Shown: positions 25,577 to 35,727, numbered from the stretch's first letter. The stretch is 64,000 nt of DNA from G963662985 sp963662985 (GCA_963662985.1 OY760067.1:1550001-1614000), one strand, 5' to 3'. Translations and numbers: made by a program. Notes: a model not told the origin generated them from the letters alone.

Positions 25577-27649
25577 ATGACAAAAAAATATCCAGTTGAT
25601 AAATTTCGAAATATTGGGATTATTGCGCATATTGACGCAGGTAAGACCACGACAACTGAACGTATTTTGTATTACACCGACATGACCTATCGAATTGGTT
25701 CTGTTGATGATGGCACAACTGTTACAGACTGGATGGAACAAGAACGCGAACGTGGGATAACCATCGTTTCTGCGGCGGTCACTGTTTTTTGGCAGGACCA
25801 TCAGATTAACATAATTGACACCCCCGGACATATTGATTTCACGGCTGAAGTGCAACGCGCTCTTCGTGTTCTCGACGGGGGTGTTGTCGTTTTTGACGCT
25901 GTGCAAGGCGTTGAACCCCAAAGTGAAACTGTTTGGCGACAAGCCGACCGATATGATGTTTCCCGTATCTGTTTTATTAATAAGATGGATAAAGTTGGTG
26001 CATCTTATTTTGCGTCCATTGATTCGATTGTGAATCGTTTGGGTGCACATCCTTTACCTATGCAATTGCCGATTGGTGAAGAATCTGAGTTCATCGGTGT
26101 GGTGGACTTGATTGAGATGAAGGCGATTGTTTGGGAAGATGAGGACGGCAAGGCACCTAAGGAAGCTGAAATTCCCCCTGACCTTTTGAACAAGGCAAAA
26201 GATATGCGTGCTCAGTTAGTGGAAAAAGTGGCTGAGACGGATGATGTTTTGACGATGAAGTATTTGGAAGGCGAGGAAATCAGCAAGGCTGAATTGAAGG
26301 CTGGTATTCGTCAGGCTACGATCGATAATAAGTTGACCCCTGTTTTTTGTGGGACTTCTTTGAAGAATAAGGGTGTGCAACCTTTGTTGGATGCGATCGT
26401 GGATTATTTACCTTCTCCATCAGATATGCCTGCGGTGGAAGGGATTCATCCGAAGACAGAAGAACCTATTATTCGGGAACGTACGGATGAAGAACCTTTG
26501 TCTGCTTTGGTGTTTAAGATTGTATCGGATAAGTTTGGCCGGATGTCCTACTTCCGCGTCTATTCTGGGGTGATCGAAAAAGGCACTGTGGTGTTTAACC
26601 CAGTGAAGCGTAAACGTGAACGAATTAATAAGTTGATTCGTGTTTATGCCGATCGCCGTGAAGAAGTGGACGCATTTTATGCAGGGGATATTGGGGCAAT
26701 TGTGGGCTTGAAGGAAACTTTTACGGGCGATACGCTTTGTAATGAAGGGAAGCAGATCCAACTTGAGACGATCACTTTCCCTGAACCTGTGATCCGAGTG
26801 GCGATCGAACCAAAAACCACTGCTGATAAGGATAAGCTAGATGAAGCTTTGCAACGTTTGGCTGAAGAAGATCCTACCTTTAAGGTGAATGTGGATGAGG
26901 AAACTGGCCAATTAATCATCTCTGGGATGGGTGAGTTACACCTCGAAATTTTAATCGATCGTATGCTGCGTGAATATAATGTGGGCGCAAATGTTGGTAA
27001 ACCACGGGTTTCGTATCGAGAAACTGTGACGAAGACTGTGAATGATGCTGAATTTGAATATGTGCGCCAAGTGGGGAATAAGGATATTCATGGGCATGTG
27101 GTGTTGAAGATCGAACCAGGGCAACATGGTTCTGGGGTGGTCTTTTTGCCTTTGGCACCACGTAATCATATTCCTGAACATTATGTACCAGCGATTGAAA
27201 CTGGGGTCCGCGAAGCTGCTGAAGGGGGTGTGTTGTTGGGGTATCCGATGACGGATATTCGAGTGACACTGGTGGATGGCAGTTATGTTGAATATGAAAG
27301 CAATGAGGTAGGGTATAAGGTGGCGGCGACGATGGCCTTCCGTGAAGGCGCTGAGGCAGCTGGCCCGGCATTGCTGGAACCGGTGATGAAGGTGGAAGTG
27401 ATTGTGCCTGAGGAACACTTGGGGGATGTGATCGGACAGATGAATCAACGTCGCGGTGATATTTTAGGGATGGAAGGCCGCCCAGGAAACGCGCAGTCTG
27501 TGCGTGCTATTGTGCCATTGATTGAGATGTTTGGCTATGCTACGGAGTTGCGCTCTGCAACGAAGGGGCGTGGTGTGTTTTCAATGGAATTTGATCATTA
27601 TGACCGCGTTGGACAAGACGTGGTTAATAAGATGTTAGGTATTTCGTAA
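25577..27649 (+). CDS. fusA: Elongation factor G
   Basis: 690-residue translocase GTPase. G1 A-H-I-D-A-G-K-T-T-T-T-E-R, switch region R-G-I-T-I-V-S-A-A, G3 D-T-P-G-H-I-D-F, G4 N-K-M-D-K and the C-terminal G-M-G-E-L-H-L-E-I domain are all present. The G' domain and domains III-V have the normal length, with no sign of the EF-G2 paralogue. Third gene of the str operon. Confidence 0.97.
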   Translation: MTKKYPVDKFRNIGIIAHIDAGKTTTTERILYYTDMTYRIGSVDDGTTVTDWMEQERERGITIVSAAVTVFWQDHQINIIDTPGHIDFTAEVQRALRVLDGGVVVFDAVQGVEPQSETVWRQADRYDVSRICFINKMDKVGASYFASIDSIVNRLGAHPLPMQLPIGEESEFIGVVDLIEMKAIVWEDEDGKAPKEAEIPPDLLNKAKDMRAQLVEKVAETDDVLTMKYLEGEEISKAELKAGIRQATIDNKLTPVFCGTSLKNKGVQPLLDAIVDYLPSPSDMPAVEGIHPKTEEPIIRERTDEEPLSALVFKIVSDKFGRMSYFRVYSGVIEKGTVVFNPVKRKRERINKLIRVYADRREEVDAFYAGDIGAIVGLKETFTGDTLCNEGKQIQLETITFPEPVIRVAIEPKTTADKDKLDEALQRLAEEDPTFKVNVDEETGQLIISGMGELHLEILIDRMLREYNVGANVGKPRVSYRETVTKTVNDAEFEYVRQVGNKDIHGHVVLKIEPGQHGSGVVFLPLAPRNHIPEHYVPAIETGVREAAEGGVLLGYPMTDIRVTLVDGSYVEYESNEVGYKVAATMAFREGAEAAGPALLEPVMKVEVIVPEEHLGDVIGQMNQRRGDILGMEGRPGNAQSVRAIVPLIEMFGYATELRSATKGRGVFSMEFDHYDRVGQDVVNKMLGIS

Positions 27650-27701
27650 TTTTTATTAAACCAAAAATAAAAATTTTTTATTCTAGTTAGGAGAAACAAA
27701 A

Positions 27702-28904
27702 ATGGCAAAAGAAAAATTTGAACGAACGAAGCCACACCTCAATGTGGGAACAATGGGACATATTGACCATGGTAAGACCACATTGACCGCAGCAATTACA
27801 AAAGTTGCAGCCATCATGGGTGATGCAGACTTTCGTGAATTTGATACCATCGATAACGCACCAGAAGAACGCGAACGTGGTATTACAATCAATATTTCCC
27901 ACGTGGAATATCAAACCGAAAAACGTCACTACGCACATGTAGACATGCCAGGTCACCGTGACTATATCAAGAACATGATCACTGGTGCAGCACAAGTAGA
28001 TGGTGCAATTTTGGTAGTGGCAGCTCCCGATGGCCCAATGCCGCAAACACGAGAACACGTGTTGTTAGCCCGCCAGGTGGAAGTTCCTAGCATTGTGATC
28101 TACTTGAACAAAGTTGACATGATGGACGATGAAGAACTTTTGGAATTGGTGGAAATGGAATTGCGCGAATTGTTGGACGAATATGACTTCCCCGGTGATG
28201 ATACTCCAATCGTGCGCGGTTCTGCATTGGCAGCCTTGCAAAGTGAAAGCACCGATCCCGATGCACCTGAATATGCAAGCATTCGCGAATTGTTGAACGT
28301 AATTGACGAATATATTCCTGAACCAGAACGTGACACTGACAAACCCTTTATGATGCCAGTGGAAGATGTTTTCTCGATTAAAGGTCGTGGGACAGTGGTG
28401 ACAGGTCGTATTGAACGTGGTGTGGTGAAGGTTGGTGACCCGATTGAAATCGTTGGGTTGCAAGACGAAGTGATGACCTCCACCGTGACTGGTGTTGAAA
28501 TGTTCCATAAACAATTGGACAGTGGTATGGCTGGTGACAATGCTGGTTTGTTGTTGCGCGGTATCAACCGAGACCAAGTGGAACGTGGGATGGTGTTGGC
28601 AAAACCAAAATCAATTACTCCACATACCCGCTTCATGAGTGAAGTTTATGTGTTGAGAAAAGACGAAGGTGGCCGTCACAAGGCATTCTTCAATGGCTAT
28701 CGCCCACAATTCTACATTCGTACAATGGATGTGACAGGGAATATTGCATTGCCCGAAGGTGTAGAAATGGTTATGCCAGGTGACAATGTGAACTTGGAAG
28801 TTGAATTGATCGTGCCCGTGGCACTTGAACTTGGTTCAAAATTCGCAATTCGCGAAGGTGGTTTGACAGTTGGCGCTGGCGTTATCACCAAGATTATTGA
28901 GTAG
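27702..28904 (+). CDS. tuf: Elongation factor Tu
   Basis: 400 residues. G1 G-H-I-D-H-G-K-T-T, effector loop E-R-E-R-G-I-T-I-N, G3 D-M-P-G-H-R-D-Y (most bacteria have D-C-P-G-H-A-D-Y) and G4 N-K-V-D-M-M. The rest follows the family closely, with R-T-x-D-V-T-G and the G-D-N-V-N tract in the C-terminal barrels. AGGAG precedes the ATG. It delivers aminoacyl-tRNA to the ribosome. It is followed by rpsJ after only eight bases. Confidence 0.97.
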   Translation: MAKEKFERTKPHLNVGTMGHIDHGKTTLTAAITKVAAIMGDADFREFDTIDNAPEERERGITINISHVEYQTEKRHYAHVDMPGHRDYIKNMITGAAQVDGAILVVAAPDGPMPQTREHVLLARQVEVPSIVIYLNKVDMMDDEELLELVEMELRELLDEYDFPGDDTPIVRGSALAALQSESTDPDAPEYASIRELLNVIDEYIPEPERDTDKPFMMPVEDVFSIKGRGTVVTGRIERGVVKVGDPIEIVGLQDEVMTSTVTGVEMFHKQLDSGMAGDNAGLLLRGINRDQVERGMVLAKPKSITPHTRFMSEVYVLRKDEGGRHKAFFNGYRPQFYIRTMDVTGNIALPEGVEMVMPGDNVNLEVELIVPVALELGSKFAIREGGLTVGAGVITKIIE

Positions 28905-28912
28905 GCACTATA

Positions 28913-29227
28913 ATGGCAGCTGTACAACAAAAAATTCGTATTCGCTTGAAAGCTTTTGATCACAGAGTTTTGGATCAATCAGCTAAACGCATTGTTGAAA
29001 CCGCAGAACGAACCGGTGCACAAGTTGTGGGTCCCGTACCCCTTCCTACACGCATTGAACGCTTTGCCGTTCGTCGTTCGACCTTCATTGATAAGGATTC
29101 ACACGAACATTTCGAAATTCGAACTCACAACCGCTTGATCGATGTTTTGGAACCAGACACCAAAACCATCGACATGTTGATGCGTTTGAATCTCCCCGCT
29201 GGTGTGGATATCGAAATCAAACTCTAG
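28913..29227 (+). CDS. rpsJ: 30S ribosomal protein S10
   Basis: 104 residues with I-R-I-R-L-K-A-F-D-H, G-P-V-P-L-P-T-R and E-I-R-T-H-N-R-L-I-D-V. It belongs to the 30S head and also forms the NusB/NusE antitermination complex. Usually S10 opens the S10 operon; here it closes the str operon and is followed by a strong terminator, with rplC 6.7 kb away. Confidence 0.97.
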   Translation: MAAVQQKIRIRLKAFDHRVLDQSAKRIVETAERTGAQVVGPVPLPTRIERFAVRRSTFIDKDSHEHFEIRTHNRLIDVLEPDTKTIDMLMRLNLPAGVDIEIKL

Positions 29228-29247
29228 TTTTGATTTGGATTGAAAAT

Positions 29248-29279
29248 AAAAGAGGATGGAATTTTCCATCCTCTTTTTT
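29248..29279. terminator. Strong intrinsic terminator after rpsJ
   Basis: Arms AAAAGAGGATGGAA (29248-29261) and TTCCATCCTCTTTT (29264-29277) followed by T residues. The flanking A run makes it usable in both directions, for rpsJ and for the array gene converging from the right. Confidence 0.9.
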
Positions 29280-29310
29280 GTTTTAATTTTGTCTAAGGTT
29301 GAGGTTGTTC

Positions 29311-30849
29311 TCAGTACGGAATTTGGTAGAGGGTGACGGTGTTATTTTGGTAGATGATGTTGAGGTCTGTGGTGGTGAAGTTGTGACCTAGCTCTTGTTC
29401 TCCGGGGCCGTAGAAGATGTATTGCACGCCAAGGGCTTTGAGCTGGTCTAGGGAAGCCTTGCCAGAGAAATAGGCTCTGACGAGTTGATCTTGGTCGTAG
29501 GCGTGTGGGGTTTCGCACCAGTGGCCGAGGGTGGGGATGGCGTCTGTGTAGCGGGGGAGGTAGTTGCCATTATAGTGTTCGGTGAGGATATAGCTTTTTT
29601 CGGGGAGGTTCGCGTTGATCCATTGGTAGGTTTGATAGACATCTTGAGGGATAAAAGTGGAAGCGAAGTCCATTGATCTTTGGTTTTGGACGATGAGGAG
29701 GAGGATACCGAGTTCTAGGGTGATGAGGGCGATGGAGACATAGGAGGAGATTTTGAGAAAGAGAGCTTCCCATTTAAATTGTTTGGCGAGGAGATAGTCA
29801 AAGCTGACAAGGACGAAGGGGGTGAAGCCGCCAATGAGGAAACGGGTGCTGATGACTGAGGGGATGAGGAGCATGAGGGGGATGGCGATGACCCAAGCGT
29901 AGAGGCTGTATTTTTCGGGAGCGATTGTTTTGAATTGTTTTATGAAATAGATTATGGCAAAGAGGGCGATGAAGACATAGGGGAAGAAGGAGAGGGTGAA
30001 GTTGGCGAGGGAGATTTTGCCGATAATGTTTTGGGAGGCCCAGAGGATAAAATCGGGCTTGGTGTGCATGATCCAATATTGATAGAGGATGATCCAGCCA
30101 CCCCCATTACCGATAAATATGAGGGTCCAGAAATGTTGTTTGAGGGGGAGATGGTTGATCCATCTAAAGAGGAGAATGCCAGCTAGGACGACGATGAGCA
30201 CGACGACTGCAAAGGAGGAAATGAAACCACAGACGGCACTAAGGAGGAAGTAAGTGAGGTAGTGATGCCATTTGCGAGTACCTTCTTGGTAGGGGGTGAA
30301 AATAAAGAATAGGCAGGCGAGAGTGAGGGGAAAATGGATGTTGGCAAAGGAGGCGTTATGAGGAAATGCTTCAAGCAGGCTTGTGAAATCGTCGATGAAA
30401 TAGAGACTACTCCAAGAGAGACCGGTACCTGCGAGAACGGCAAAAAGCATGATTTGTTTGATGCGGGTGGGGGTGTCTTTGAAGCTTTTCGAGATGTAGC
30501 GATAGAGGCTGAAGAACATAAGAATGCCTGCGAGAATGCGCATAAAGTGGAAGGTGAAGAGATAGTCTAAGTGGAAGATGCGTACAAGATGACCAAGACC
30601 TAGATAGAGGGGATAGATGAAAGCGGAATCGTGAGGTTCGAGGGCGTAGTCGAAGGTGAATCGCCAGTGTCCGTCGAATCCTTGTTCCATTTTGGCAAGA
30701 TAGGTGTTGTTGTCGTTCCAGCGCATGATGAAGCCGGAGAAGACTTTGTCGGGTCCTTGGATAATGAAGCCGTAAAGATAAGGAAGAATTTGAAAGAGTA
30801 GAAAAATGAGTAGGATGAAGAGCAGGAAGGAGCGTTCCTTTTTGGTCAT
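29311..30849 (-). CDS. GT-C-like polytopic membrane protein, array copy 1
   Basis: 512 residues with about ten membrane helices. The N-terminal outer loop after helix 1 reads W-N-D-N-N-T-Y-L-A-K-M-E-Q-G, then G-H-W-R-F and Y-P-L-Y-L-G-L-G-H. An acidic residue in this first loop is what GT-C glycosyltransferases (PMT/ArnT type) use, but the family is not certain. The last ~100 residues are an outer domain with Q-D-V-Y-Q-T-Y-Q-W-I, N-Y-L-P-R, L-G-H-W-C-E-T-P-H and Y-I-F-Y-G-P-G-E, shared with the three paralogues. Likely role: sugar transfer to envelope lipids or proteins (inference). Confidence 0.7.
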   Translation of the reverse strand: MTKKERSFLLFILLIFLLFQILPYLYGFIIQGPDKVFSGFIMRWNDNNTYLAKMEQGFDGHWRFTFDYALEPHDSAFIYPLYLGLGHLVRIFHLDYLFTFHFMRILAGILMFFSLYRYISKSFKDTPTRIKQIMLFAVLAGTGLSWSSLYFIDDFTSLLEAFPHNASFANIHFPLTLACLFFIFTPYQEGTRKWHHYLTYFLLSAVCGFISSFAVVVLIVVLAGILLFRWINHLPLKQHFWTLIFIGNGGGWIILYQYWIMHTKPDFILWASQNIIGKISLANFTLSFFPYVFIALFAIIYFIKQFKTIAPEKYSLYAWVIAIPLMLLIPSVISTRFLIGGFTPFVLVSFDYLLAKQFKWEALFLKISSYVSIALITLELGILLLIVQNQRSMDFASTFIPQDVYQTYQWINANLPEKSYILTEHYNGNYLPRYTDAIPTLGHWCETPHAYDQDQLVRAYFSGKASLDQLKALGVQYIFYGPGEQELGHNFTTTDLNIIYQNNTVTLYQIPY

Positions 30850-30906
30850 AAATCGAATCCTCTATTTTTTTCTTTGATTATAAAGCATTTCATGAAGGAA
30901 GAGGCT

Positions 30907-32451
30907 TCAACGGGTGAGTTGATAGAGGGTGACAGTGGCGTTTTGATAGACGATAGTGAGGTGAGTGGTGTCGAAGGTAATGCCAAGTTGTGTTTCGTTG
31001 GGACCATAGAAGATGTAGTCAATGTTGTTTTGGAGAAGGTCTTGGGTGGTGAGAGTACCAGCGAAGTAGTCTGTGGTAAGTTGGCGCTGTTGGGCGTTGT
31101 TGGGTGTTTCACACCAGTGGCCTAAGGAAGGGATACTGCTGGTGAAGCGCGGAAGGTAGTTGCCTATGCGGTCTTCGGTGAGGATGTAGCTGTTTTCAGG
31201 AAGGTTTTTGTCGATCCATTGGTAGGTTTGGTAGACATCTTGCGGGATGAAAAAAGAAATATTTTTATAGGTGGAGTATTTTTGAATGATGAGTGTCCAC
31301 AGTGAAATTTCAGCGATTAATAATAAGGAGGCGGAATAGAAAAGAAATATTTTTAGTTTTTTTTGATTTTCTTCTTTTTTTATGGTATTAAAAACAAAAT
31401 CAAGGCCTGTCATGGATAATGGTACAAATCCTCCGATTAGAAAGCGTGTGTTGAAATCGATTGGAATGATTAAAAACAGTGGAATACTGATCGTCCATAT
31501 ATAAATAACGATTTTATTTATTGGGATTTGACGTAGATTCTTGATTAATTGGAAGATTGAAAAAAATAGTAGGATGGAATAGGGAAAGAAGGAGAATAAA
31601 AAGTTGGAGAAGGTGATATCTCCGATGATGTTTTGTTGATTCCAAATTTTTAGAACAGGGTGGGTGATTATTTTATAGTATTGGTAGAGAATGATCCAGC
31701 CGCTACTATTGCCGATGATTAGTAATACACGAAAAGATTCTTTGATTTCTTGCTTCAAAATAAGTTTATAAGACAGAATTCCTGCTAGGACAAAAATGAG
31801 GATGACAATTGAAAAGGGGGAAACAAAGGCGAGAATGATGCTGAGGATGGCATAGATCAAATAATTTTTAAAGGTAAGTGAGTTTGTTTTATTAGGGGTG
31901 AGAAGATAAAAAAGCAAGGTAAGGGTGAGGGCATAGTGAGGCGTTACGTTTGCAATGGAAGATGGAAATGCTTCTAAGGTGCTTGCTAAGGAATCTGAAA
32001 AATAGATGCCTATCCATGAAAATCCATTTCCGGCTAAGGAGATAAAAAAGATGATTAATTGGGTGATTGGAGACTTTTCTAAAAAGACATGTTTTGTGAA
32101 CCGATATATAGAAAAGAACATGAGGGTTGCAAAGATTAATCTTGAGATATGATAAAAGGATATTAAATTGATATGAAAGATTCGAGCAATATGCCCTAAT
32201 ACTAAATAGACGGGGTAAATGAAAACGCCAGTGCCGGGATTGATTGCGTAGTCTAGCTTGAAAAGCCACTGACCTTCATATCCTTGTTTCATTTTTGCGA
32301 TATAGGTACTGACATCATTCCAATAAAGTAGATAACCGGAAAAAATTTGACCGTCTTTTGCAATCATATATCCATAGAGATATGGAAATGTTTGGAAAAA
32401 AATAAATAGAATGAAGATAAAAAATAGTAGTATGGTGTGTTTATTTTTCAT
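30907..32451 (-). CDS. GT-C-like polytopic membrane protein, array copy 2
   Basis: 514 residues, a full-length paralogue of copy 1: W-N-D-V-S-T-Y-I-A-K-M-K-Q-G in the first outer loop, about ten helices, and the C-terminal D-V-Y-Q-T-Y-Q-W-I, L-G-H-W-C-E-T-P-N and Y-I-F-Y-G-P-N-E. The gene is a composition mosaic: the 3' ~350 bases (30907-31255) have the G-skewed make-up of copies 1 and 3, while the rest is far richer in AT, suggesting recombination between copies. Function inferred as for copy 1. Confidence 0.7.
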   Translation of the reverse strand: MKNKHTILLFFIFILFIFFQTFPYLYGYMIAKDGQIFSGYLLYWNDVSTYIAKMKQGYEGQWLFKLDYAINPGTGVFIYPVYLVLGHIARIFHINLISFYHISRLIFATLMFFSIYRFTKHVFLEKSPITQLIIFFISLAGNGFSWIGIYFSDSLASTLEAFPSSIANVTPHYALTLTLLFYLLTPNKTNSLTFKNYLIYAILSIILAFVSPFSIVILIFVLAGILSYKLILKQEIKESFRVLLIIGNSSGWIILYQYYKIITHPVLKIWNQQNIIGDITFSNFLFSFFPYSILLFFSIFQLIKNLRQIPINKIVIYIWTISIPLFLIIPIDFNTRFLIGGFVPLSMTGLDFVFNTIKKEENQKKLKIFLFYSASLLLIAEISLWTLIIQKYSTYKNISFFIPQDVYQTYQWIDKNLPENSYILTEDRIGNYLPRFTSSIPSLGHWCETPNNAQQRQLTTDYFAGTLTTQDLLQNNIDYIFYGPNETQLGITFDTTHLTIVYQNATVTLYQLTR

Positions 32452-32498
32452 GAAATTTGGTTGATTAAATTCTTGGTTCCTTTTTTTATTTTTTTAAC

Positions 32499-34049
32499 TT
32501 ATTCTTCTATTTCATAAATACTAACCATTGCATTGGAGAATATTATTGAGAGGTGGGTGGTGTCAAAAGTGGTGCCGATGCGAGCTTCATTTGGACCGTA
32601 GAAGATGTAGGTAATGTTTTTGTCTATGAGATCTTGAGTGGTGAGGCTTCCGGTATAGAAATCTACAGTGAGTTGGAGTTGTTGGGTGATGTGAGGGGTT
32701 TCGCACCAGTGACCTAGGGAAGGAGTGGCGGTGGTGAAGCGGGGGAGGAAGTTGCCAGTGTCGTTGGCGGTGAGAATGTAGCTGTCGGGGGGGATATTTT
32801 GGTCGATCCAGGTGTAGGCTTGCATGACTTCAACGGGAATGAAATTAGTGTAGTTGCTAAGTTCAAAATTCTTTTGGGTGATGACACAAAGGAAAAAGGT
32901 TTCTAAGAGAATGACGAGCAGGGGGATGGTGAGGAAGACCTTTTTTAAGGCGGCTTGATGAGATTTGAGGTGAGTGAAGAGGAAATTTGCACCAATGAGG
33001 GAGATGGGAACAGAAGCACCGATGATAAAACGGGCACTGAAGTTGACAGGAATAAGGAGCATGAGGGGAATGATGAGTCCCCAGATGAAGAGGGGTTGTT
33101 TTTCTGCGGAAATGAGGGTGCGATGTTTGAGGGTGCTGAGGAAGGCGAGGATGGTGAAAAGAAGAAGGGGAGAGAAGCCTATGATGAAGTTCCAGAAGGA
33201 AATTCTTGCAATGATGTTTTGTTGGTTCCAGATGCCGAGGATGGGATGGTTTTGAATGGTAAAGTATTGATAAAGGACGATCCAGCCACCGGCGTTACCA
33301 ATGAGGATGAGATTCCAGAAGTTTTGTTTGGCAGGGAGGCGACAAATCCATTTGTAGAGGAGGGTGATGGTGAGAATGGTGATGAGCACAACGAAGGTGA
33401 AGGGAGAGAGGAAGGCGCAAAGGGCGGTGAGAAGGACGTTGAGGAGGTGTTGCTGGATGGATTTGATATTTTTTGTGGGAGTTAGAAGGTAGAAAAGAAT
33501 GGCGAGGGCTGCGGCAAAATGAGGGGTGAGTGAGGCAGCGGTGTTGGGGAAGGCTTCTACGAGGCTGGTGAAGGTATGTGAAAAATAGATGCTAACCCAT
33601 GAGGTGCCAAGCCCGACAAGGGAAACAAAAAAGAGCAAGGTTTGGGTTTCGGAATCATGCTCAGGAAAGCTTTTTTTGACAAGATTGTTCAAACTAAAGA
33701 ACATGAGGATAGCCATGATGAGCCGGGTGGCATGATAGGTGAAGATGAGGGAGAGGTTTAGCCAATGGGCGATGTGTCCGAGGAGGAGGTAGAAAGGGTA
33801 AACAAAGGTGGGGGCGCCGGGCTCTTGTGCGTAGTCTAATTGAAAGAGCCAGTTACCATGTGCACCTTGGTTCATCTTTGCAAGATAGGTATTGTTGTCG
33901 TTCCATTGTAGGATAAAGCCAGAGAAGACTTTTTGTTCTCCTTGGATGTGGTAACCATAGAGATAGGGAAAGAGTTGATAGAAAATAAAAAGCGCGAGGA
34001 TGATAAGGAGTAGTTTGTTTTTTTGAAAGAATGTTTTTTTGATTTTCAT
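32499..34049 (-). CDS. GT-C-like polytopic membrane protein, array copy 3
   Basis: 516 residues with the same layout: W-N-D-N-N-T-Y-L-A-K-M-N-Q-G, F-V-Y-P-F-Y-L-L-L-G-H, about ten membrane helices, then Y-T-W-I-D-Q-N-I-P-P-D-S, L-G-H-W-C-E-T-P and Y-I-F-Y-G-P-N-E. It lies 47 bases from copy 2 and 11 bases from copy 4, so copies 4 to 2 may be read as one minus-strand transcript. No other known glycosylation gene is adjacent. Confidence 0.7.
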   Translation of the reverse strand: MKIKKTFFQKNKLLLIILALFIFYQLFPYLYGYHIQGEQKVFSGFILQWNDNNTYLAKMNQGAHGNWLFQLDYAQEPGAPTFVYPFYLLLGHIAHWLNLSLIFTYHATRLIMAILMFFSLNNLVKKSFPEHDSETQTLLFFVSLVGLGTSWVSIYFSHTFTSLVEAFPNTAASLTPHFAAALAILFYLLTPTKNIKSIQQHLLNVLLTALCAFLSPFTFVVLITILTITLLYKWICRLPAKQNFWNLILIGNAGGWIVLYQYFTIQNHPILGIWNQQNIIARISFWNFIIGFSPLLLFTILAFLSTLKHRTLISAEKQPLFIWGLIIPLMLLIPVNFSARFIIGASVPISLIGANFLFTHLKSHQAALKKVFLTIPLLVILLETFFLCVITQKNFELSNYTNFIPVEVMQAYTWIDQNIPPDSYILTANDTGNFLPRFTTATPSLGHWCETPHITQQLQLTVDFYTGSLTTQDLIDKNITYIFYGPNEARIGTTFDTTHLSIIFSNAMVSIYEIEE

Positions 34050-34060
34050 TTTCAGATCAC

Positions 34061-35587
34061 TTAGTAGATTACTTGATAGATGCGCACTTTTTCGTTTTGA
34101 TAGACTTGAATCCAGTCCTCTTCAATGAGTCCGGGGCCAATGGCATCTTCTATTTCACTAAAAAATATATAGTCAACTTCAATTTTTTTGAGGTCATTTT
34201 CAGTTAAGTTTCCTTGGTAGTAGTCTAGCACAAATTCTTTATTTTCTTGTGCATTGGGGGTTTCACACCAATGACCTGCAACTGCTCTGCTGGAAGTAAA
34301 AGCTGGGATGAGATTACCGTTGTTGTAACTTGCAAGGATGAGACTGTCTTCGGGAAGATTTTGATTAATCCAAGAGAGACTTTGATATGCATCAATTGGT
34401 ACGAAGATGAAAGGAGATGGGTCTTTGATGTCAAGATTCATTTTTTTAATTAGAAAGGAATTATAGAAAATTAAATTGATGAAAGTAAGGGTGAGTAAAA
34501 AAAATGTGATTATTTTTGGATTAAATTTTTTTAGAGATTGATAAATAAATAAAATACCAAAGCTAGCTATTACGGGGAATATGCCGATTAGAAAACGAGT
34601 TTTGAGCTTGAAGGGAAGGATGGAAAGAATTGGAAGGATAATTGCCCAAGCAAATATTGGAAAAAGTTCTTCTTTAAGGGGTTTAGCGGCAAAAACTATT
34701 TGAATAATGTAGATTAATGCAAAAATTATAAAAGGGGAAAAGAATAAAATTAAAAAATGAAATGGAATTAATGCGATAGTGTTTTGACTAAACCATTCTT
34801 GAAGTTCTGGAGATGTTTTAATGATATAGAATTGAAAGAGAATAACCCATCCGCCACCGTTACCAGCAATTATTAGGAGTAAGAGGCTTTGTTTGATTGA
34901 TTTTTTGGTGATTATTTTTATCACTAAGATAATTAATAAATTAAGGAGTAATGTTATAACCGCAAATGATGAGATTATCCCAATCAAAAAAGATGCAACA
35001 AAATATGATAGGTAATGGTACCATTTTCTTGTTTGTGCTTTAAAAGGGGTGAGAATATAAAATAATAATGCAATGGTGAGGGGGAGATGTGCTGAAAATT
35101 GGGATGCAATTAATAAATTTGATTCCATTAAAAATGAAATCCCTTGAAAAAAGAAACTCGTTATTAATGTAGTAAATAAGATATAACGAGGTCGCCCTTT
35201 GAGTGAATAGATAAAGAAACGGTATATACTGCTAAACATAAGGATGCTATTTAATATACGAGCAAGGTTTAGTATTTGAAGGGCAGTTAGATGAAATAAG
35301 CGAGCAAGATGCCCAAGAAATAAATAATAAATGTAAATAGGATATGATTGGCTAGGTTGATGAGAATAATCAAATGAAAAGAGCCAATGGCCTTGTATGC
35401 CTTGATTAATCTTGGCAAGATAGGTCATTAAGTCGGGGCGAATAAAGAGCGCTGTTGTGAAATAAAAAGAATCTTTGGCGAGATAAAATCCGTATAGATA
35501 GGGAATTGTTTGAAAGAGGAGAAATAAAAATATCAGGATGAAAAATACATGAAGGTTCTTTTTATTTTCTTTTAAATGGGTTATCAT
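34061..35587 (-). CDS. GT-C-like polytopic membrane protein, array copy 4
   Basis: 508 residues, the most divergent copy. The first loop reads R-P-D-L-M-T-Y-L-A-K-I-N-Q-G, keeping D, T-Y-L-A-K and Q-G but not W-N-D. The C-terminal domain keeps G-H-W-C-E-T-P but has A-G-H where the others have L-G-H, and Y-I-F-F-S-E-I-E in place of Y-I-F-Y-G-P. The coding sequence is AT-rich throughout. It is the first gene of the leftward array and diverges from rplC across a 299-base region. Confidence 0.65.
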   Translation of the reverse strand: MITHLKENKKNLHVFFILIFLFLLFQTIPYLYGFYLAKDSFYFTTALFIRPDLMTYLAKINQGIQGHWLFSFDYSHQPSQSYPIYIYYLFLGHLARLFHLTALQILNLARILNSILMFSSIYRFFIYSLKGRPRYILFTTLITSFFFQGISFLMESNLLIASQFSAHLPLTIALLFYILTPFKAQTRKWYHYLSYFVASFLIGIISSFAVITLLLNLLIILVIKIITKKSIKQSLLLLIIAGNGGGWVILFQFYIIKTSPELQEWFSQNTIALIPFHFLILFFSPFIIFALIYIIQIVFAAKPLKEELFPIFAWAIILPILSILPFKLKTRFLIGIFPVIASFGILFIYQSLKKFNPKIITFFLLTLTFINLIFYNSFLIKKMNLDIKDPSPFIFVPIDAYQSLSWINQNLPEDSLILASYNNGNLIPAFTSSRAVAGHWCETPNAQENKEFVLDYYQGNLTENDLKKIEVDYIFFSEIEDAIGPGLIEEDWIQVYQNEKVRIYQVIY

Positions 35588-35692
35588 AGGGATAGTTTAC
35601 TATAGTGAGTTGAAAAGAAGAAGTTTTGGTTGAGTTGTACATTATTATTTGTGTTGAGAAGTTTGATAATGTGTTTTCTAGGTTAAACCCCC

Positions 35693-35721
35693 TTTACAAG
35701 GCTTAAGTTCTCCTTTATAAT
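35693..35721 (+). promoter_or_regulatory. Promoter of the rplC-led ribosomal operon
   Basis: TTTACA (35693-35698), 17-base spacer and a perfect TATAAT (35716-35721). The start point is near 35728. This provides the interrupted S10 cluster with its own promoter after the inserted membrane-protein array. Confidence 0.85.
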
Positions 35722-35727
35722 CTATCC

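Noticed and set aside
29311..35587. Reading the four-gene array as an insertion sequence or prophage
   Set aside because: No terminal repeats, integrase or target duplication seen; the genes are full-length membrane proteins of one family.
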